Origin: JAJDIA01 sp031555505
GTDB lineage: Bacteria; Bacteroidota; Bacteroidia; Bacteroidales; Tannerellaceae
DNA: 64,000 nt
Reading direction: 5' to 3'
Assembly (NCBI GenBank): GCA_031555505.1
Contig: JAVBUH010000014.1
Span: forward strand, 27,337 to 91,336
Shown here: positions 1 to 8,738 of the stretch, in pieces
How the letters are laid out: every line of letters starts with the position of its first letter
How positions within the stretch are numbered: position 1 is the stretch's first letter
Made by a program: the position numbers and the translations under genes
The notes under the pieces: model-generated
The model's database searches: none
Told to the model about the DNA's origin: nothing
The model's input: only the letters and a program-made list of their open reading frames with translations

Positions 1-2635
1 TTTCATAGAGGATATGCGCCTCTTTATACGAAGTGCCCAGATAGAACGATGCTTCCTCGCCTGGCAAGCAAGTGGTCTGCTCGTTCACTATCCAGAAGTG
101 GGTGAATACCGGAGGTTGTTTGTCCTCTTTCGCATACAGGATCACATCTTGTTCAAGTGTAACTTCCCGCCCTTTGCTGTCGTTGGCTTTCAGATACAGG
201 TGGTAACGGCCCGAAGGCAGTGTGCGGAACATGGCTGGGTCAATCGCCTCACCGGTGTTGAAGGTGCCTGATGCCACGGTTTTCCCTTCCTGATACTTGG
301 CTGTCCACGACCATTGCGCTTCTTCGCCCGTATTGGACCAGGCCGCCATACGCCAGTTGCCCGAAACATCAGCCGGTTGTCCGTTCAATGTCTGTGCCGT
401 AACTATGATTCGCAAGGAATCCTTTTCGCTTTTCCCGGTCAGGTTGCTGTAAAGAACGATGCCGGCGTCGCCCACACTGAAATACGACTGCGTTTCCTGG
501 CTCTCGCCTTTACTATCGGTCACCACGGCAATGGCCTCATACGTGCAATAGAACGGTGATTTATCGTTTACGCCCTTTTCAGGCCGGAAAGAGAGAGCGA
601 ACGAACCGTCGGCTGCCAGCCGGCTGTTGCCTTCGGCTACCTGTGTGATCCCGCCGCGGGTACTTCGCCCTAACCAGAACGAACGTTGCAGGATACGCCA
701 GGATACATTCCCGTCTGTTAGTGTTACACCGGAGAATGTTTGTGCTTTTCCACGAATCACCACATCATCGCCAAAAGAGACTTCGTCCCGGATCGAATCC
801 AGTTGTACGGCAAAAGTGGGGCGTTTATACTCTTCTACCCGGAAATATGTGGCAGATGAACCGGTTTGGATGTTGAATGTGCCATTGAGTGTTTGTTGTG
901 GCAATACAAATTCGCCATGAAAAGAACCAAATTCATTTGTCGTGAACTGTTTGGTGCTTACTTCTTTGTAATTGGCGTCGCGCAACACTACGGTAAACGA
1001 CTGATTGGGTACCACCTGCGACCGGTCTGCCCCGATAAACGTGGCGATCCCTTTGAAACTAACCGACTGTCCCGGCCGGTAAATGCTGCGGTCAGTAAAC
1101 AAAGATACCGTTGTCTGTGAAATCTCAATCTGTTCAGGTGTATAGGGTGAATAGATTGCTGTGAACCTGGAAGCTGTATCCTGTGGCAATGAAGCTTGGA
1201 ATGCAGCTGTTTTGCTGTCTTTCGGAAGCATAATAAGCCCGTCTTTATCGGTCTTTGCGGATGCTTGCCGGATATATTCACCACGTTGATAGCGATACCA
1301 TGTAACTGTTGCCTGTGGGATGGGTTTACCACTCTTGAAATCAGTTACCAGTACTTCATTCTGTATGCCGATGAGCCGGTGTACGGCAGCCAGACGGCTG
1401 ACACTGACCCAATGCTCGGTCTTTAATTGTTGTCCGGGTACGGATACTACACATTCAAACAGGCCGGTGTTTCCGGTTGGGAACCGGAACGTAGTATCAC
1501 ATTGCTGGTAGGGAACAGCCGGTAGTTCTACTGTCATTTCCTTTACCAACCGCCCTTTGGTTGATTTCTTTTCGGCCAGATAATAATTGGCGATCTCCGC
1601 CAGGGCACGTTTACTTTCATACAGCTGGATATGTACTTTCCGCACGTTGTTGTAGATTACCTGGATAGACAGGCTGTCGTTAGGGTAGGCCGTATTGGAT
1701 ATCGTTGTTCGCAACGCGGGCGCTTCCCAGGATGCCAACATATTGCGCAGGGTCCCCGTCTGTGAATATTTAGGGAAACGGGCAATCCCTTCTTTACACA
1801 GGCCTGTCTGAACGGCTAAGATCGAATCTTCCTGAGTGGAAAGGAAGCGCTTTTGTGAGAGGAAATCTACTTTAGCGATCAGAATCTCAATCGAATAATC
1901 AGCAGCCGCATGCTGTTGTAACAGGCTGTCCAGCGAAGTTTCATACCATTGTTTGGAAGTGTCTGAATAATTTTGTTGGTAGGCATAGTGCAAGTACTCC
2001 AGTTCTACCAGTAGCGTTGCTTTCGGATTATCCTGTGTACGGCGGAAAGCCAACCATTGCCGGTACATATCTTCTGTGGGTTGGATAGCTATGGCCCGGG
2101 CGATCAGAAAATCATACAGGGTTGGGCGGAGGGAGGGAGCGTCCTTCCCACTTTCCATGATTTCTTTGTATTGTGACGAGGGCGTCTGTTGCAGCAACGT
2201 AGCTGGGGCGAGGGAGGCAGACAGTTCTTCCTTCACCTTATCGGTAAAGAGGTTGGCGCTCCATTCCCGGATGTCATCGGGCACGAAGTCGCTCAGGTTG
2301 GTTCGTTGGTTGATCCGCCAGCGGTTTTGCTGGTAATATGTATCGTACATTTCGGCGGTCATTGAATGCAGGATCGAAGCCCCAGCCGAATCAGCCAGTG
2401 TACGGGTGTATGTTTCCACTTCACCAATCAGTGTGGGAAAGCGGTCGTAATCCTTTTCCAACTCATCTTTCATGTGTGTGATGAGCGCTTTGATCAACTG
2501 AGGTGTGTTTTTTTGTTGAATGGCCTGGGTGATCGCTTCTTCTTTTTGTACGGCTGATGGGGTATCGATACTGAAGGCGAACCAGGACAAGCTCCCTGCT
2601 GCCAGTATCATCATACAGATTGTTCGTAGTTTCAT
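1..2635 (-). CDS. Alpha-2-macroglobulin family protein, N-terminal part (runs off the window)
   Basis: The frame stays open from the ATG at 2635 to the window edge, giving the first 878 residues; the family is usually 1800-2000 residues, so more than half lies outside. An uncleaved-looking hydrophobic leader (MKLRTICMMILAAGSLSW) suggests secretion to the periplasm; no lipobox Cys is seen. Around residue 511 the run SLFTDRSIYRPGQSVSFKG is the typical MG2 domain signature, preceded by about 480 residues of alpha-helical, repeat-like sequence as in Bacteroides A2M-like proteins. Family knowledge: bacterial A2Ms are thought to trap proteases; some Bacteroidetes members lack the CxEQ thioester, and that part cannot be seen here. 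The start follows a weak TAnnTTTG-like box near 2684-2691. Confidence 0.85.
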   Translation of the reverse strand, partial: MKLRTICMMILAAGSLSWFAFSIDTPSAVQKEEAITQAIQQKNTPQLIKALITHMKDELEKDYDRFPTLIGEVETYTRTLADSAGASILHSMTAEMYDTYYQQNRWRINQRTNLSDFVPDDIREWSANLFTDKVKEELSASLAPATLLQQTPSSQYKEIMESGKDAPSLRPTLYDFLIARAIAIQPTEDMYRQWLAFRRTQDNPKATLLVELEYLHYAYQQNYSDTSKQWYETSLDSLLQQHAAADYSIEILIAKVDFLSQKRFLSTQEDSILAVQTGLCKEGIARFPKYSQTGTLRNMLASWEAPALRTTISNTAYPNDSLSIQVIYNNVRKVHIQLYESKRALAEIANYYLAEKKSTKGRLVKEMTVELPAVPYQQCDTTFRFPTGNTGLFECVVSVPGQQLKTEHWVSVSRLAAVHRLIGIQNEVLVTDFKSGKPIPQATVTWYRYQRGEYIRQASAKTDKDGLIMLPKDSKTAAFQASLPQDTASRFTAIYSPYTPEQIEISQTTVSLFTDRSIYRPGQSVSFKGIATFIGADRSQVVPNQSFTVVLRDANYKEVSTKQFTTNEFGSFHGEFVLPQQTLNGTFNIQTGSSATYFRVEEYKRPTFAVQLDSIRDEVSFGDDVVIRGKAQTFSGVTLTDGNVSWRILQRSFWLGRSTRGGITQVAEGNSRLAADGSFALSFRPEKGVNDKSPFYCTYEAIAVVTDSKGESQETQSYFSVGDAGIVLYSNLTGKSEKDSLRIIVTAQTLNGQPADVSGNWRMAAWSNTGEEAQWSWTAKYQEGKTVASGTFNTGEAIDPAMFRTLPSGRYHLYLKANDSKGREVTLEQDVILYAKEDKQPPVFTHFWIVNEQTTCLPGEEASFYLGTSYKEAHILYE

Positions 2636-2739
2636 GTCGGTTGTTTTTCTGTTAATGGAACAAGACCTTTCCTATTATAGATACAAAGTAAGGCTAAAAA
2701 AGTGTGAATTTTATGTTAATTAGCCATAATAAACGAAAG

Positions 2740-2772
2740 ACGGCCTCCCTGCTGTTAGTGCAGAGAGGCCGT
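2740..2772 (-). terminator. Terminator downstream of folA
   Basis: Arms 2740-2752 and 2760-2772 pair with one mismatch around a 7-base loop. The minus-strand transcript continues with a T-rich tract. It sits just after the folA stop and separates it from the macroglobulin gene. Confidence 0.6.
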
Positions 2773-2794
2773 TTGATCAGGTTCACGGAGAACG

Positions 2795-3298
2795 TCAGTC
2801 CTTTTTCTTCCGCACATAGGTGAGGAAGGTGTAGGGATAGGCATGTTTCTCGTCGGCTGGAAATTCTTTTCGTTCCGTTTCTTCCCATTCGTCGAAATTG
2901 ACAATGGGGAAGAATGTTGTAGCATCTTCAAATACATGATGTACGCGTGTCAGATACATTGTGTCGGCCAGCCGCAGGGCTTGCCGGTACACCATCGCAC
3001 CACCGATGACAAAGATTTCGGCTTCTTTTTCACAAATCTCCAGGGCATCGCGCATGGATTCGCAAGCAAAGCAGTTCACGAAACCCGCTTCGGGAAGGGT
3101 GGTCAATACCACATTCTTCCGGTTGGGCAATGCGCCTTTGGGTAGCGACTCAAATGTTTTGCGTCCCATAATTACTGCATGACCTGTTGTCAATGTTTTG
3201 AAGCGTTTCATGTCTTCCGGCAAACTCCATAATAATTGTTGGTTCTTGCCGATGGCATTGTTCTCCGCCACTGCCGCAATAATAGAAATCTTACTCAT
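2795..3298 (-). CDS. folA: Dihydrofolate reductase
   Basis: A 167-residue protein of normal DHFR length that reduces dihydrofolate to tetrahydrofolate with NADPH in the cytoplasm. The N-terminus MSKISIIAAVAENNAIG is the standard first strand. LLWSLPEDMKRFKTLT carries the W-x-x-P-x-D substrate-binding segment with the catalytic acidic residue, GHAVIMGRKTFESLP is the NADPH-binding motif, and EIFVIGGAMVY supplies the second glycine pair. It lies 121 bp downstream of thyA on the same strand, so the dTMP synthesis by-product dihydrofolate is recycled by the neighbouring gene. The pair is probably co-transcribed from the thyA promoter. Confidence 0.97.
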   Translation of the reverse strand: MSKISIIAAVAENNAIGKNQQLLWSLPEDMKRFKTLTTGHAVIMGRKTFESLPKGALPNRKNVVLTTLPEAGFVNCFACESMRDALEICEKEAEIFVIGGAMVYRQALRLADTMYLTRVHHVFEDATTFFPIVNFDEWEETERKEFPADEKHAYPYTFLTYVRKKKD

Positions 3299-3419
3299 AA
3301 TCTTTTTCGATTTAATGATCCTTTTACTGTCTCGTTCTTACTTAGCTTCTCCAAGCTCTTCATTTAGTTCATTCGCATGCGGGTGAAATACCTTCCTCCC
3401 GTTTTTTCACAGGTTATTG

Positions 3420-4214
3420 TCAGACTGCCACATCTCCCTTGATGTGAGGATGAGGATTGTAGTGCTCAAGTATAAAGTCGTCGTATGTAAAATCAAAGAT
3501 ACCCCTTACCTCCGGATTGACCCGCATCGTAGGCAGGGTACGCGGTTCACGGGTGAGTTGCAGGTGCACCTGGTCCAAGTGGTTGGTGTAGATGTGCGCA
3601 TCACCCAACGTGTGTACAAACTCTCCGGCTTTCAGTCCGGTTACATGTGCCACCATCTGCAACAGGAGGGCATACGAGGCAATATTGAAGGGTACACCAA
3701 GGAAGATATCCGCACTGCGCTGGTAGAGTTGCAGGCTTAGCCGGCCATCAGCCACATAAAATTGAAAGAAGGCATGGCAAGGCGGGAGTTTCATACCGGG
3801 CAGATCGGCCACATTCCACGAACTCACGATCATACGCCGGGAGTCAGGTGTGTGTTTGATCTGGTTGATCACTTCGCTGATTTGGTCAATGTGTCCTCCG
3901 TTATAATCGGGCCACGAACGCCACTGGTAGCCATACACATGGCCAAGGTCGCCGTTGGCATCAGCCCACTCGTCCCAGATACGGACGCCATTGTCTTGCA
4001 GGTATTTGATATTTGTGTCTCCCCGTAGGAACCAAAGGAGTTCATAGATAATGGATTTCAGGTGCAGCTTCTTGGTGGTAAGCAGAGGGAAACCATCCGC
4101 TAAATCAAACCGCATCTGGTGTCCGAATACACTGTAAGTGCCTGTCCCTGTGCGATCTTCCTTCTTTGTCCCTTCATGTAGTACCCGTTCGAGCAATGAT
4201 AAATATTGTTTCAT
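3420..4214 (-). CDS. thyA: Thymidylate synthase
   Basis: A 264-residue ThyA, the usual length for the E. coli-type enzyme, converting dUMP plus methylene-THF to dTMP and dihydrofolate. DRTGTGTYSVFGHQMRFDL near residues 21-39 is the phosphate-binding loop. PGMKLPPCHAFFQFYV holds the catalytic Cys in the PPCH motif. RSADIFLGVPFNIASYALL and the FTYDDFILEHYNPHP stretch near the end are also diagnostic. A -7 type box lies 23 bases upstream of the start. folA follows in the same orientation. Confidence 0.98.
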   Translation of the reverse strand: MKQYLSLLERVLHEGTKKEDRTGTGTYSVFGHQMRFDLADGFPLLTTKKLHLKSIIYELLWFLRGDTNIKYLQDNGVRIWDEWADANGDLGHVYGYQWRSWPDYNGGHIDQISEVINQIKHTPDSRRMIVSSWNVADLPGMKLPPCHAFFQFYVADGRLSLQLYQRSADIFLGVPFNIASYALLLQMVAHVTGLKAGEFVHTLGDAHIYTNHLDQVHLQLTREPRTLPTMRVNPEVRGIFDFTYDDFILEHYNPHPHIKGDVAV

Positions 4215-4236
4215 GCTTTCCGATTATAGAGAAGAC

Positions 4237-4244
4237 AAATGTAC
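4237..4244 (-). promoter_or_regulatory. -7 box of the thyA promoter
   Basis: On the minus strand this reads TACATTTG, a perfect TAnnTTTG Bacteroidetes -7 element, 23 bp upstream of the thyA ATG. A TTG-like -33 candidate lies about 18 bp further upstream. Confidence 0.55.
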
Positions 4245-4370
4245 GAAAGGGAATCGATAAAACAATAAATAGCCGGGTATTCGCCGCCTTTTTTAGATTT
4301 TTTACTACGGATATACGGCCGAAAAGGTGTATTTTTCTCGTTGTTACACGCTGATATATAAGATAAAATG

Positions 4371-4378
4371 TATCTTTG
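4371..4378 (+). promoter_or_regulatory. -7 box of the aldose epimerase promoter
   Basis: TATCTTTG, a perfect TAnnTTTG match, 37 bp upstream of the ATG at 4416. No convincing -33 TTTG is seen at the usual distance. Confidence 0.5.
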
Positions 4379-4415
4379 CCGTGCATTCGGAACACATAAA
4401 TAAATACATATTAGA

Positions 4416-5546
4416 ATGAAAAAAACAGTATTGGGAATGATGGCCGCCTGTATGTTGTTTGCTTGCGGGCAGAAACAGGAAGAAGCTACTTTGTCGGGTC
4501 TGAACAAGGCTAACTTTGATTCGATTGTAGAAGGAAAAGACGTAGCATTGTACGTGTTGAAGAACAAAAACGGCGTTGAAGCATGTATCACCAATTACGG
4601 CGGACGCCTTGTTTCTGTAATGGTGCCCGACAAGAAGGGACAGATGACCGACGTGGTGCTGGGCTACGATAACGCGGTAGACTATGTGGCTATCGACGGT
4701 AATTATGGCGCCCTGATCGGCCGTTACGGCAACCGTATCGCTAACGGGCAGTTTACATTAGATAGTGTGACCTACGATCTGCCGAAGAACAACAATGGCC
4801 ATTGCCTGCACGGTGGCCCTAACGGCTACCACACCAAAGTATGGGATGCCAAGCAACTCAACGATCAGACGCTCGAACTGACTTACCTGTCTGTCGACGG
4901 CGAAGCCGGTTTCCCGGGTAACCTGAACATCAAGGTAACCTATGCCCTGACCGACGATAATGCCATCGATATCAAGTATGAGGCTACGACAGACAAGCCT
5001 ACCATCGTGAACCTCACCAACCACAGCTACTTCAACCTGGCCGGTGCACTTACCGGTTCACAGATTCTTGACCAGACGATAATGATCAATGCGGATACGT
5101 ATTCGCCGGTTGATTCTACCCTCATCCCTACCGGTGAGCTGCCCTCCGTCGAAGGTACGCCGATGGATCTGCGCCAGCCCATTGCCATTGGTGCGCACAT
5201 CGATGATGCTTTCGACCAACTGGTGAAAGGCCGTGGCTACGACCACAACTGGGTGCTCAACGCTCGTGGCGATATCAAAGTGCTGGCCGCCAAAGCTTAT
5301 AGTCCTGCCACCGGTATTGCCCTCGAAGTATACACCAACGAACCGGGTGTTCAGTTCTATACCGGCAACTTCATGGCAGGTACCGACAAAGGCAAACACG
5401 ATACCTTGTATCCTCACCGTGGCGCCTTCTGCCTGGAAACCCAGCATTATCCCGACAGCCCCAACCAGCCCAACTTCCCGAGCACCGTGCTCCGTCCGGG
5501 TGAAAAATACGTCAGCGAGTGTATCTATAAGTTCACTATTGAATAA
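4416..5546 (+). CDS. galM: Aldose 1-epimerase (mutarotase), lipoprotein form
   Basis: A 376-residue GalM-type mutarotase interconverting alpha and beta anomers of hexoses. The leader MKKTVLGMMAACMLFACGQ ends in a lipobox with Cys17, so the enzyme is predicted to be lipid-anchored in the envelope rather than cytosolic, as is common in Bacteroidales. Family motifs include ITNYGGRLVSVMVPD, GRYGNRIANGQF, NGHCLHGGPNGYH (substrate-binding His), VNLTNHSYFNLAG (catalytic His) and GAFCLETQHYPDSPNQPNFP (catalytic Glu). It stands alone between its own promoter and a strong terminator. Confidence 0.95.
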   Translation: MKKTVLGMMAACMLFACGQKQEEATLSGLNKANFDSIVEGKDVALYVLKNKNGVEACITNYGGRLVSVMVPDKKGQMTDVVLGYDNAVDYVAIDGNYGALIGRYGNRIANGQFTLDSVTYDLPKNNNGHCLHGGPNGYHTKVWDAKQLNDQTLELTYLSVDGEAGFPGNLNIKVTYALTDDNAIDIKYEATTDKPTIVNLTNHSYFNLAGALTGSQILDQTIMINADTYSPVDSTLIPTGELPSVEGTPMDLRQPIAIGAHIDDAFDQLVKGRGYDHNWVLNARGDIKVLAAKAYSPATGIALEVYTNEPGVQFYTGNFMAGTDKGKHDTLYPHRGAFCLETQHYPDSPNQPNFPSTVLRPGEKYVSECIYKFTIE

Positions 5547-5579
5547 GCGGCTTGCTTCGTACATTAATATAGATCGAAT

Positions 5580-5614
5580 AAGAGGGATGCGCCAACTAGG
5601 TGCATCCCTCTTTT
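5580..5614 (+). terminator. Rho-independent terminator of galM
   Basis: A perfect 10-11 bp stem (AGAGGGATGC with its complement) is followed by TTTT, 34 bases after the galM stop codon. Confidence 0.85.
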
Positions 5615-5855
5615 GGGTTCGCCCTGCATGGTTCTATCTGAATAGGTGCAATTCGTACCCATAGCCAACATACGTACTCCACATTATTTGTATCTTTCTG
5701 TTTATAAACAATTCCTTTTTCACTTTGTTATTTAATAAATATCAGGTGTGTATATCCAAATTTTCTCGATTTGGGAATGACGTTTGCATCATTCTATTTA
5801 CCGGTGTTTCTCATAAAATGGAATTTAGAGTTTGTTCAATGTAGATAATAATGAA
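5615..5855 (+). other. Non-coding gap upstream of the DUF1254 gene
   Basis: About 240 bases after the galM terminator, AT-rich, without a credible gene. It presumably holds the promoter of the next gene; no clear TAnnTTTG box at a good distance was recognised. Confidence 0.5.
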
Positions 5856-7313
5856 ATGAAAAAAAACTGGCTCTTCGCAGCATTACCAACGCTATTATTG
5901 GTATCCTGCAACGATCAACAAAAACAGCAACCCGTCCAAGCGGCGGAATACGAATTCGTTAACGGCTACCCAACAGAGGCCACCATCCAGAAAGCCTATG
6001 ATGAGGCCGATTTGAACCGCGCGATTCAAACATATCGCTTCTTCTACCCGACAGTATCTATTTTAGCTGTCTGGGATGGAAACATATCTGCCGGATGTGT
6101 TCCTAACCAAAAGTTCGCCATTATGGATGGCGCACCCGCTCAGGTCGCTTTTACACCGAACTCGGATACCCGTTACGCCGGACTTCCGCTCGATTTGAGC
6201 AATGGGCCTATCGTTATGGAAGTGCCCCCAGGTCCCATTATGTCGGCGGTAAACGACATGAACCAACTTTGGGTGATGGATATCGGCATGCCCGGCCCCG
6301 ATAAGGGCAAGGGAGGGAAGCATATTATCCTGCCTCCGAACTACACCGGGGAAGTACCTACCGGATATTATACGGGAAAATCAACGACCAATCAAGTACT
6401 GGTACTGTTGCGGGCCATTCCGTTGGATAACAATCCCGAAACAGGTGAAAAACTGATGAGATCTGTCAAAGTTTACCCTTTAGGAAAACCCGAACCGGAA
6501 CTTGGCTGGATAAAATTGAACGATAAGCCGGGCGATTTTACCCCTGTGCGATGGGAAGACAATATCGGCTACTGGGAACGTCTGGCAAAATTCATCAACG
6601 AAGAACCGGCTAACCCCGAATACCGCACCTGGTATGGGGAATTAGCCCAATTGGGGATCGAAAAGGGAAAACCATTCCATCCTGATGCCCGCATAAAAGC
6701 CATACTTGAAAAAGCAGCCGTAAAGGCGAACGCTATCATGCGCGTACAATCTTTTGCCGACCGCAGCGCAGACCGTATCGTGTGGAAAGACCGCCAATGG
6801 GAATGGGCTGTATTGCGCTATGCCGGTGACGGAAAATTCAATACCGAAAACTATGTAGACCTGTATGCACGCGAAAAATGGTTCTATCAAGCGCAGATCG
6901 AATCGCCCGCCATGTTCAACCGCGCACCGGGCGCTGGATCGTTGTACTGGTTAGGACTAAAGGATAATACCGGAAAGTATTTAGACGGAAACAAAACCTA
7001 CAAGCTGACAGTTCCGCAACCGGTTCCGGGTAAGCTGTTCTGGTCGGTAACTATCTACGACAACGAAACCCGCAGCGAGATTGCCGCTCAGCAGAACAAG
7101 GCGGCCTTGCGCTCATTGTTCGAATTGAAAGAGTTTGCCGCCCAGCCCTCCGTGGAGCTCTACTTTGGTCCGAAAGCTCCTGCCGGTAAAGAAAATGTTT
7201 GGATACAAACCATTCCCGGTAAAGGCTGGTTCAGCTACTTCCGAATCTATGGCCCTGAAGCGCCTGCATTCGATGGCAGTTGGAAGCCCGGCGATTTTGA
7301 GGAAGTGAAATAA
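5856..7313 (+). CDS. DUF1254/DUF1214 domain lipoprotein
   Basis: A 485-residue envelope protein of unknown biochemical role. The start at 5856 is preferred over 5832 because it gives a clean lipoprotein leader (MKKNWLFAALPTLLLVSC, lipobox LVSC). The N-terminal half (YPTEATIQKAYDEADLNRAIQ, AIMDGAPAQVAFTPNSDTRYAGLPLDLSNGPIVMEVPPGP) is DUF1254. The C-terminal part (YKLTVPQPVPGKLFWSVTIYDNETRSEI, VWIQTIPGKGWFSYFRIYGPE) is DUF1214. These domains always occur as a pair and no enzyme activity is established. The gene stands alone between two terminators. Confidence 0.9.
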   Translation: MKKNWLFAALPTLLLVSCNDQQKQQPVQAAEYEFVNGYPTEATIQKAYDEADLNRAIQTYRFFYPTVSILAVWDGNISAGCVPNQKFAIMDGAPAQVAFTPNSDTRYAGLPLDLSNGPIVMEVPPGPIMSAVNDMNQLWVMDIGMPGPDKGKGGKHIILPPNYTGEVPTGYYTGKSTTNQVLVLLRAIPLDNNPETGEKLMRSVKVYPLGKPEPELGWIKLNDKPGDFTPVRWEDNIGYWERLAKFINEEPANPEYRTWYGELAQLGIEKGKPFHPDARIKAILEKAAVKANAIMRVQSFADRSADRIVWKDRQWEWAVLRYAGDGKFNTENYVDLYAREKWFYQAQIESPAMFNRAPGAGSLYWLGLKDNTGKYLDGNKTYKLTVPQPVPGKLFWSVTIYDNETRSEIAAQQNKAALRSLFELKEFAAQPSVELYFGPKAPAGKENVWIQTIPGKGWFSYFRIYGPEAPAFDGSWKPGDFEEVK

Positions 7314-7330
7314 GTCCTTGCACCCTAAAG

Positions 7331-7367
7331 AATCCGGCAGTTGTTAGTGCAATTGTCGGATTTTTTT
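7331..7367 (+). terminator. Terminator of the DUF1254 gene
   Basis: Arms AATCCGGCA (7331-7339) and its complement at 7354-7362, with one G-U pair, are followed by a run of T. Confidence 0.75.
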
Positions 7368-7451
7368 GCATTTATTTATACCCGGATGCAACATTCTTCC
7401 TATTGTTTTCATCCTATATAAACAGAATGCTACATGTAAATCAATGCGATA

Positions 7452-8714
7452 ATGAAAAAAGTATGGATGCTGGCATCGTTGATGCTTACCTGCCTGCTGG
7501 CAGGATGTGAGGACCCACATGAATATGTGGTCTATGAGATTAATGAACCGGTCTTTCTGTCTGCTGCCGATTTCCGAAAGACAGTGAAAGTGTCTGATGA
7601 ACCGCGTGAAATAAAGGAACAGGGGAAACTGTGTTTCTATGAGGGATACCTCTATATTTCCGAACCCGGTGTGGGTATCCATATTATAGACAACCGGAAT
7701 CCGGCCAGTCCTTCGGCTGTTGGCTTCGTGGAATTGCTGGGAAATGCAGACATTGCTATCCGTGGCAATCGCTTGTATGCTGATGCGCTGATAGACCTGC
7801 TCTGGTTTGATATCAGCAACCCGGCCCAACCGGAATACCAGGGACGCCTTGAAAATGTATTTAAGCAGGCGTTGCCGCAGATCGAAAATGGATTCGGTTA
7901 TGATTACGCTATGTGTTACGAAAACCGGGAGGATAAGATCGTTGTCGGCTGGAACGTCGCCACACGGAAGCAGGAGGTAGAACAATACAACTGGCTGAAC
8001 GACAGACTGTCGAAAGAATTTGCCTACATAGATTCGGCTCCTTCTTCAAGTAACTCCGGGAAAGGGGTGAACGGCTCCATGTCGCGTTTCGGGCAGTATG
8101 GCAACTACCTGTATACAGTGCTCAATGGATCTATGGATGTGTTTGACGTCTCCGGCTCTGCACCTGTCAAAAAAGCGGGTCCGATCGGCATCGGCAATGT
8201 AGAAACCATATTCAGTTATAAGGATTGCCTGTTCATGGGTATGCCTACCGGCATGATGATCTTTTCAGTGGCCAACCCACTACAGCCCGAATACATGTCG
8301 TCTGTATGGCATGTCTATGGGTGTGATCCCGTGGTGGTGGAAGACGATCTGGCGTATGTTACCATCCATTCGGGTAATTTCTGCGGACAGAACTCCAACG
8401 AACTGCTTATTCTGGACGTGAGCGATGTGAAACAGCCGAAGCACCTGGTAACCTACAATATGACCAAACCCAAAGGTCTTGGCATCGACAACGGCACCCT
8501 CTTCCTTTGCGACGACGGCCTGAAGATATATAAGGTGGGCGATCCGCAGCAACTCATGGCCAACCGCCTGGCGCACTATGCCGGCATGGAGGGTTACGAT
8601 GTGATCCCCTTCCAAAATACCCTGATGATGATTGCTGAAGATGGCCTTTACCAGTACGATTATTCCAACATGGAAAAGATATCCCAATTAAGCAAGTTGC
8701 CGATCGGCAAATAA
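7452..8714 (+). CDS. LVIVD-repeat beta-propeller-like lipoprotein
   Basis: A 420-residue predicted lipoprotein (MKKVWMLASLMLTCLLAGC, Cys at residue 19). It contains repeated segments of the LVIVD type, for example GVGIHIIDNRNPASPSAVGFVELLGNADIAIRGN, LLWFDISNPAQPEYQGRL, LYTVLNGSMDVFDVSGSAPVKKAGP, MMIFSVANPLQPEYMSSV and ELLILDVSDVKQPKHLVTYNM. Such repeats are thought to build a beta-propeller on the cell surface, and their ligand is unknown. No enzyme motif is visible. It converges with the PagL-like gene 24 bases away, so it is transcribed alone. Confidence 0.85.
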   Translation: MKKVWMLASLMLTCLLAGCEDPHEYVVYEINEPVFLSAADFRKTVKVSDEPREIKEQGKLCFYEGYLYISEPGVGIHIIDNRNPASPSAVGFVELLGNADIAIRGNRLYADALIDLLWFDISNPAQPEYQGRLENVFKQALPQIENGFGYDYAMCYENREDKIVVGWNVATRKQEVEQYNWLNDRLSKEFAYIDSAPSSSNSGKGVNGSMSRFGQYGNYLYTVLNGSMDVFDVSGSAPVKKAGPIGIGNVETIFSYKDCLFMGMPTGMMIFSVANPLQPEYMSSVWHVYGCDPVVVEDDLAYVTIHSGNFCGQNSNELLILDVSDVKQPKHLVTYNMTKPKGLGIDNGTLFLCDDGLKIYKVGDPQQLMANRLAHYAGMEGYDVIPFQNTLMMIAEDGLYQYDYSNMEKISQLSKLPIGK

Positions 8715-8738
8715 CTTTCCTGTCTGCCGTGTCCTGTC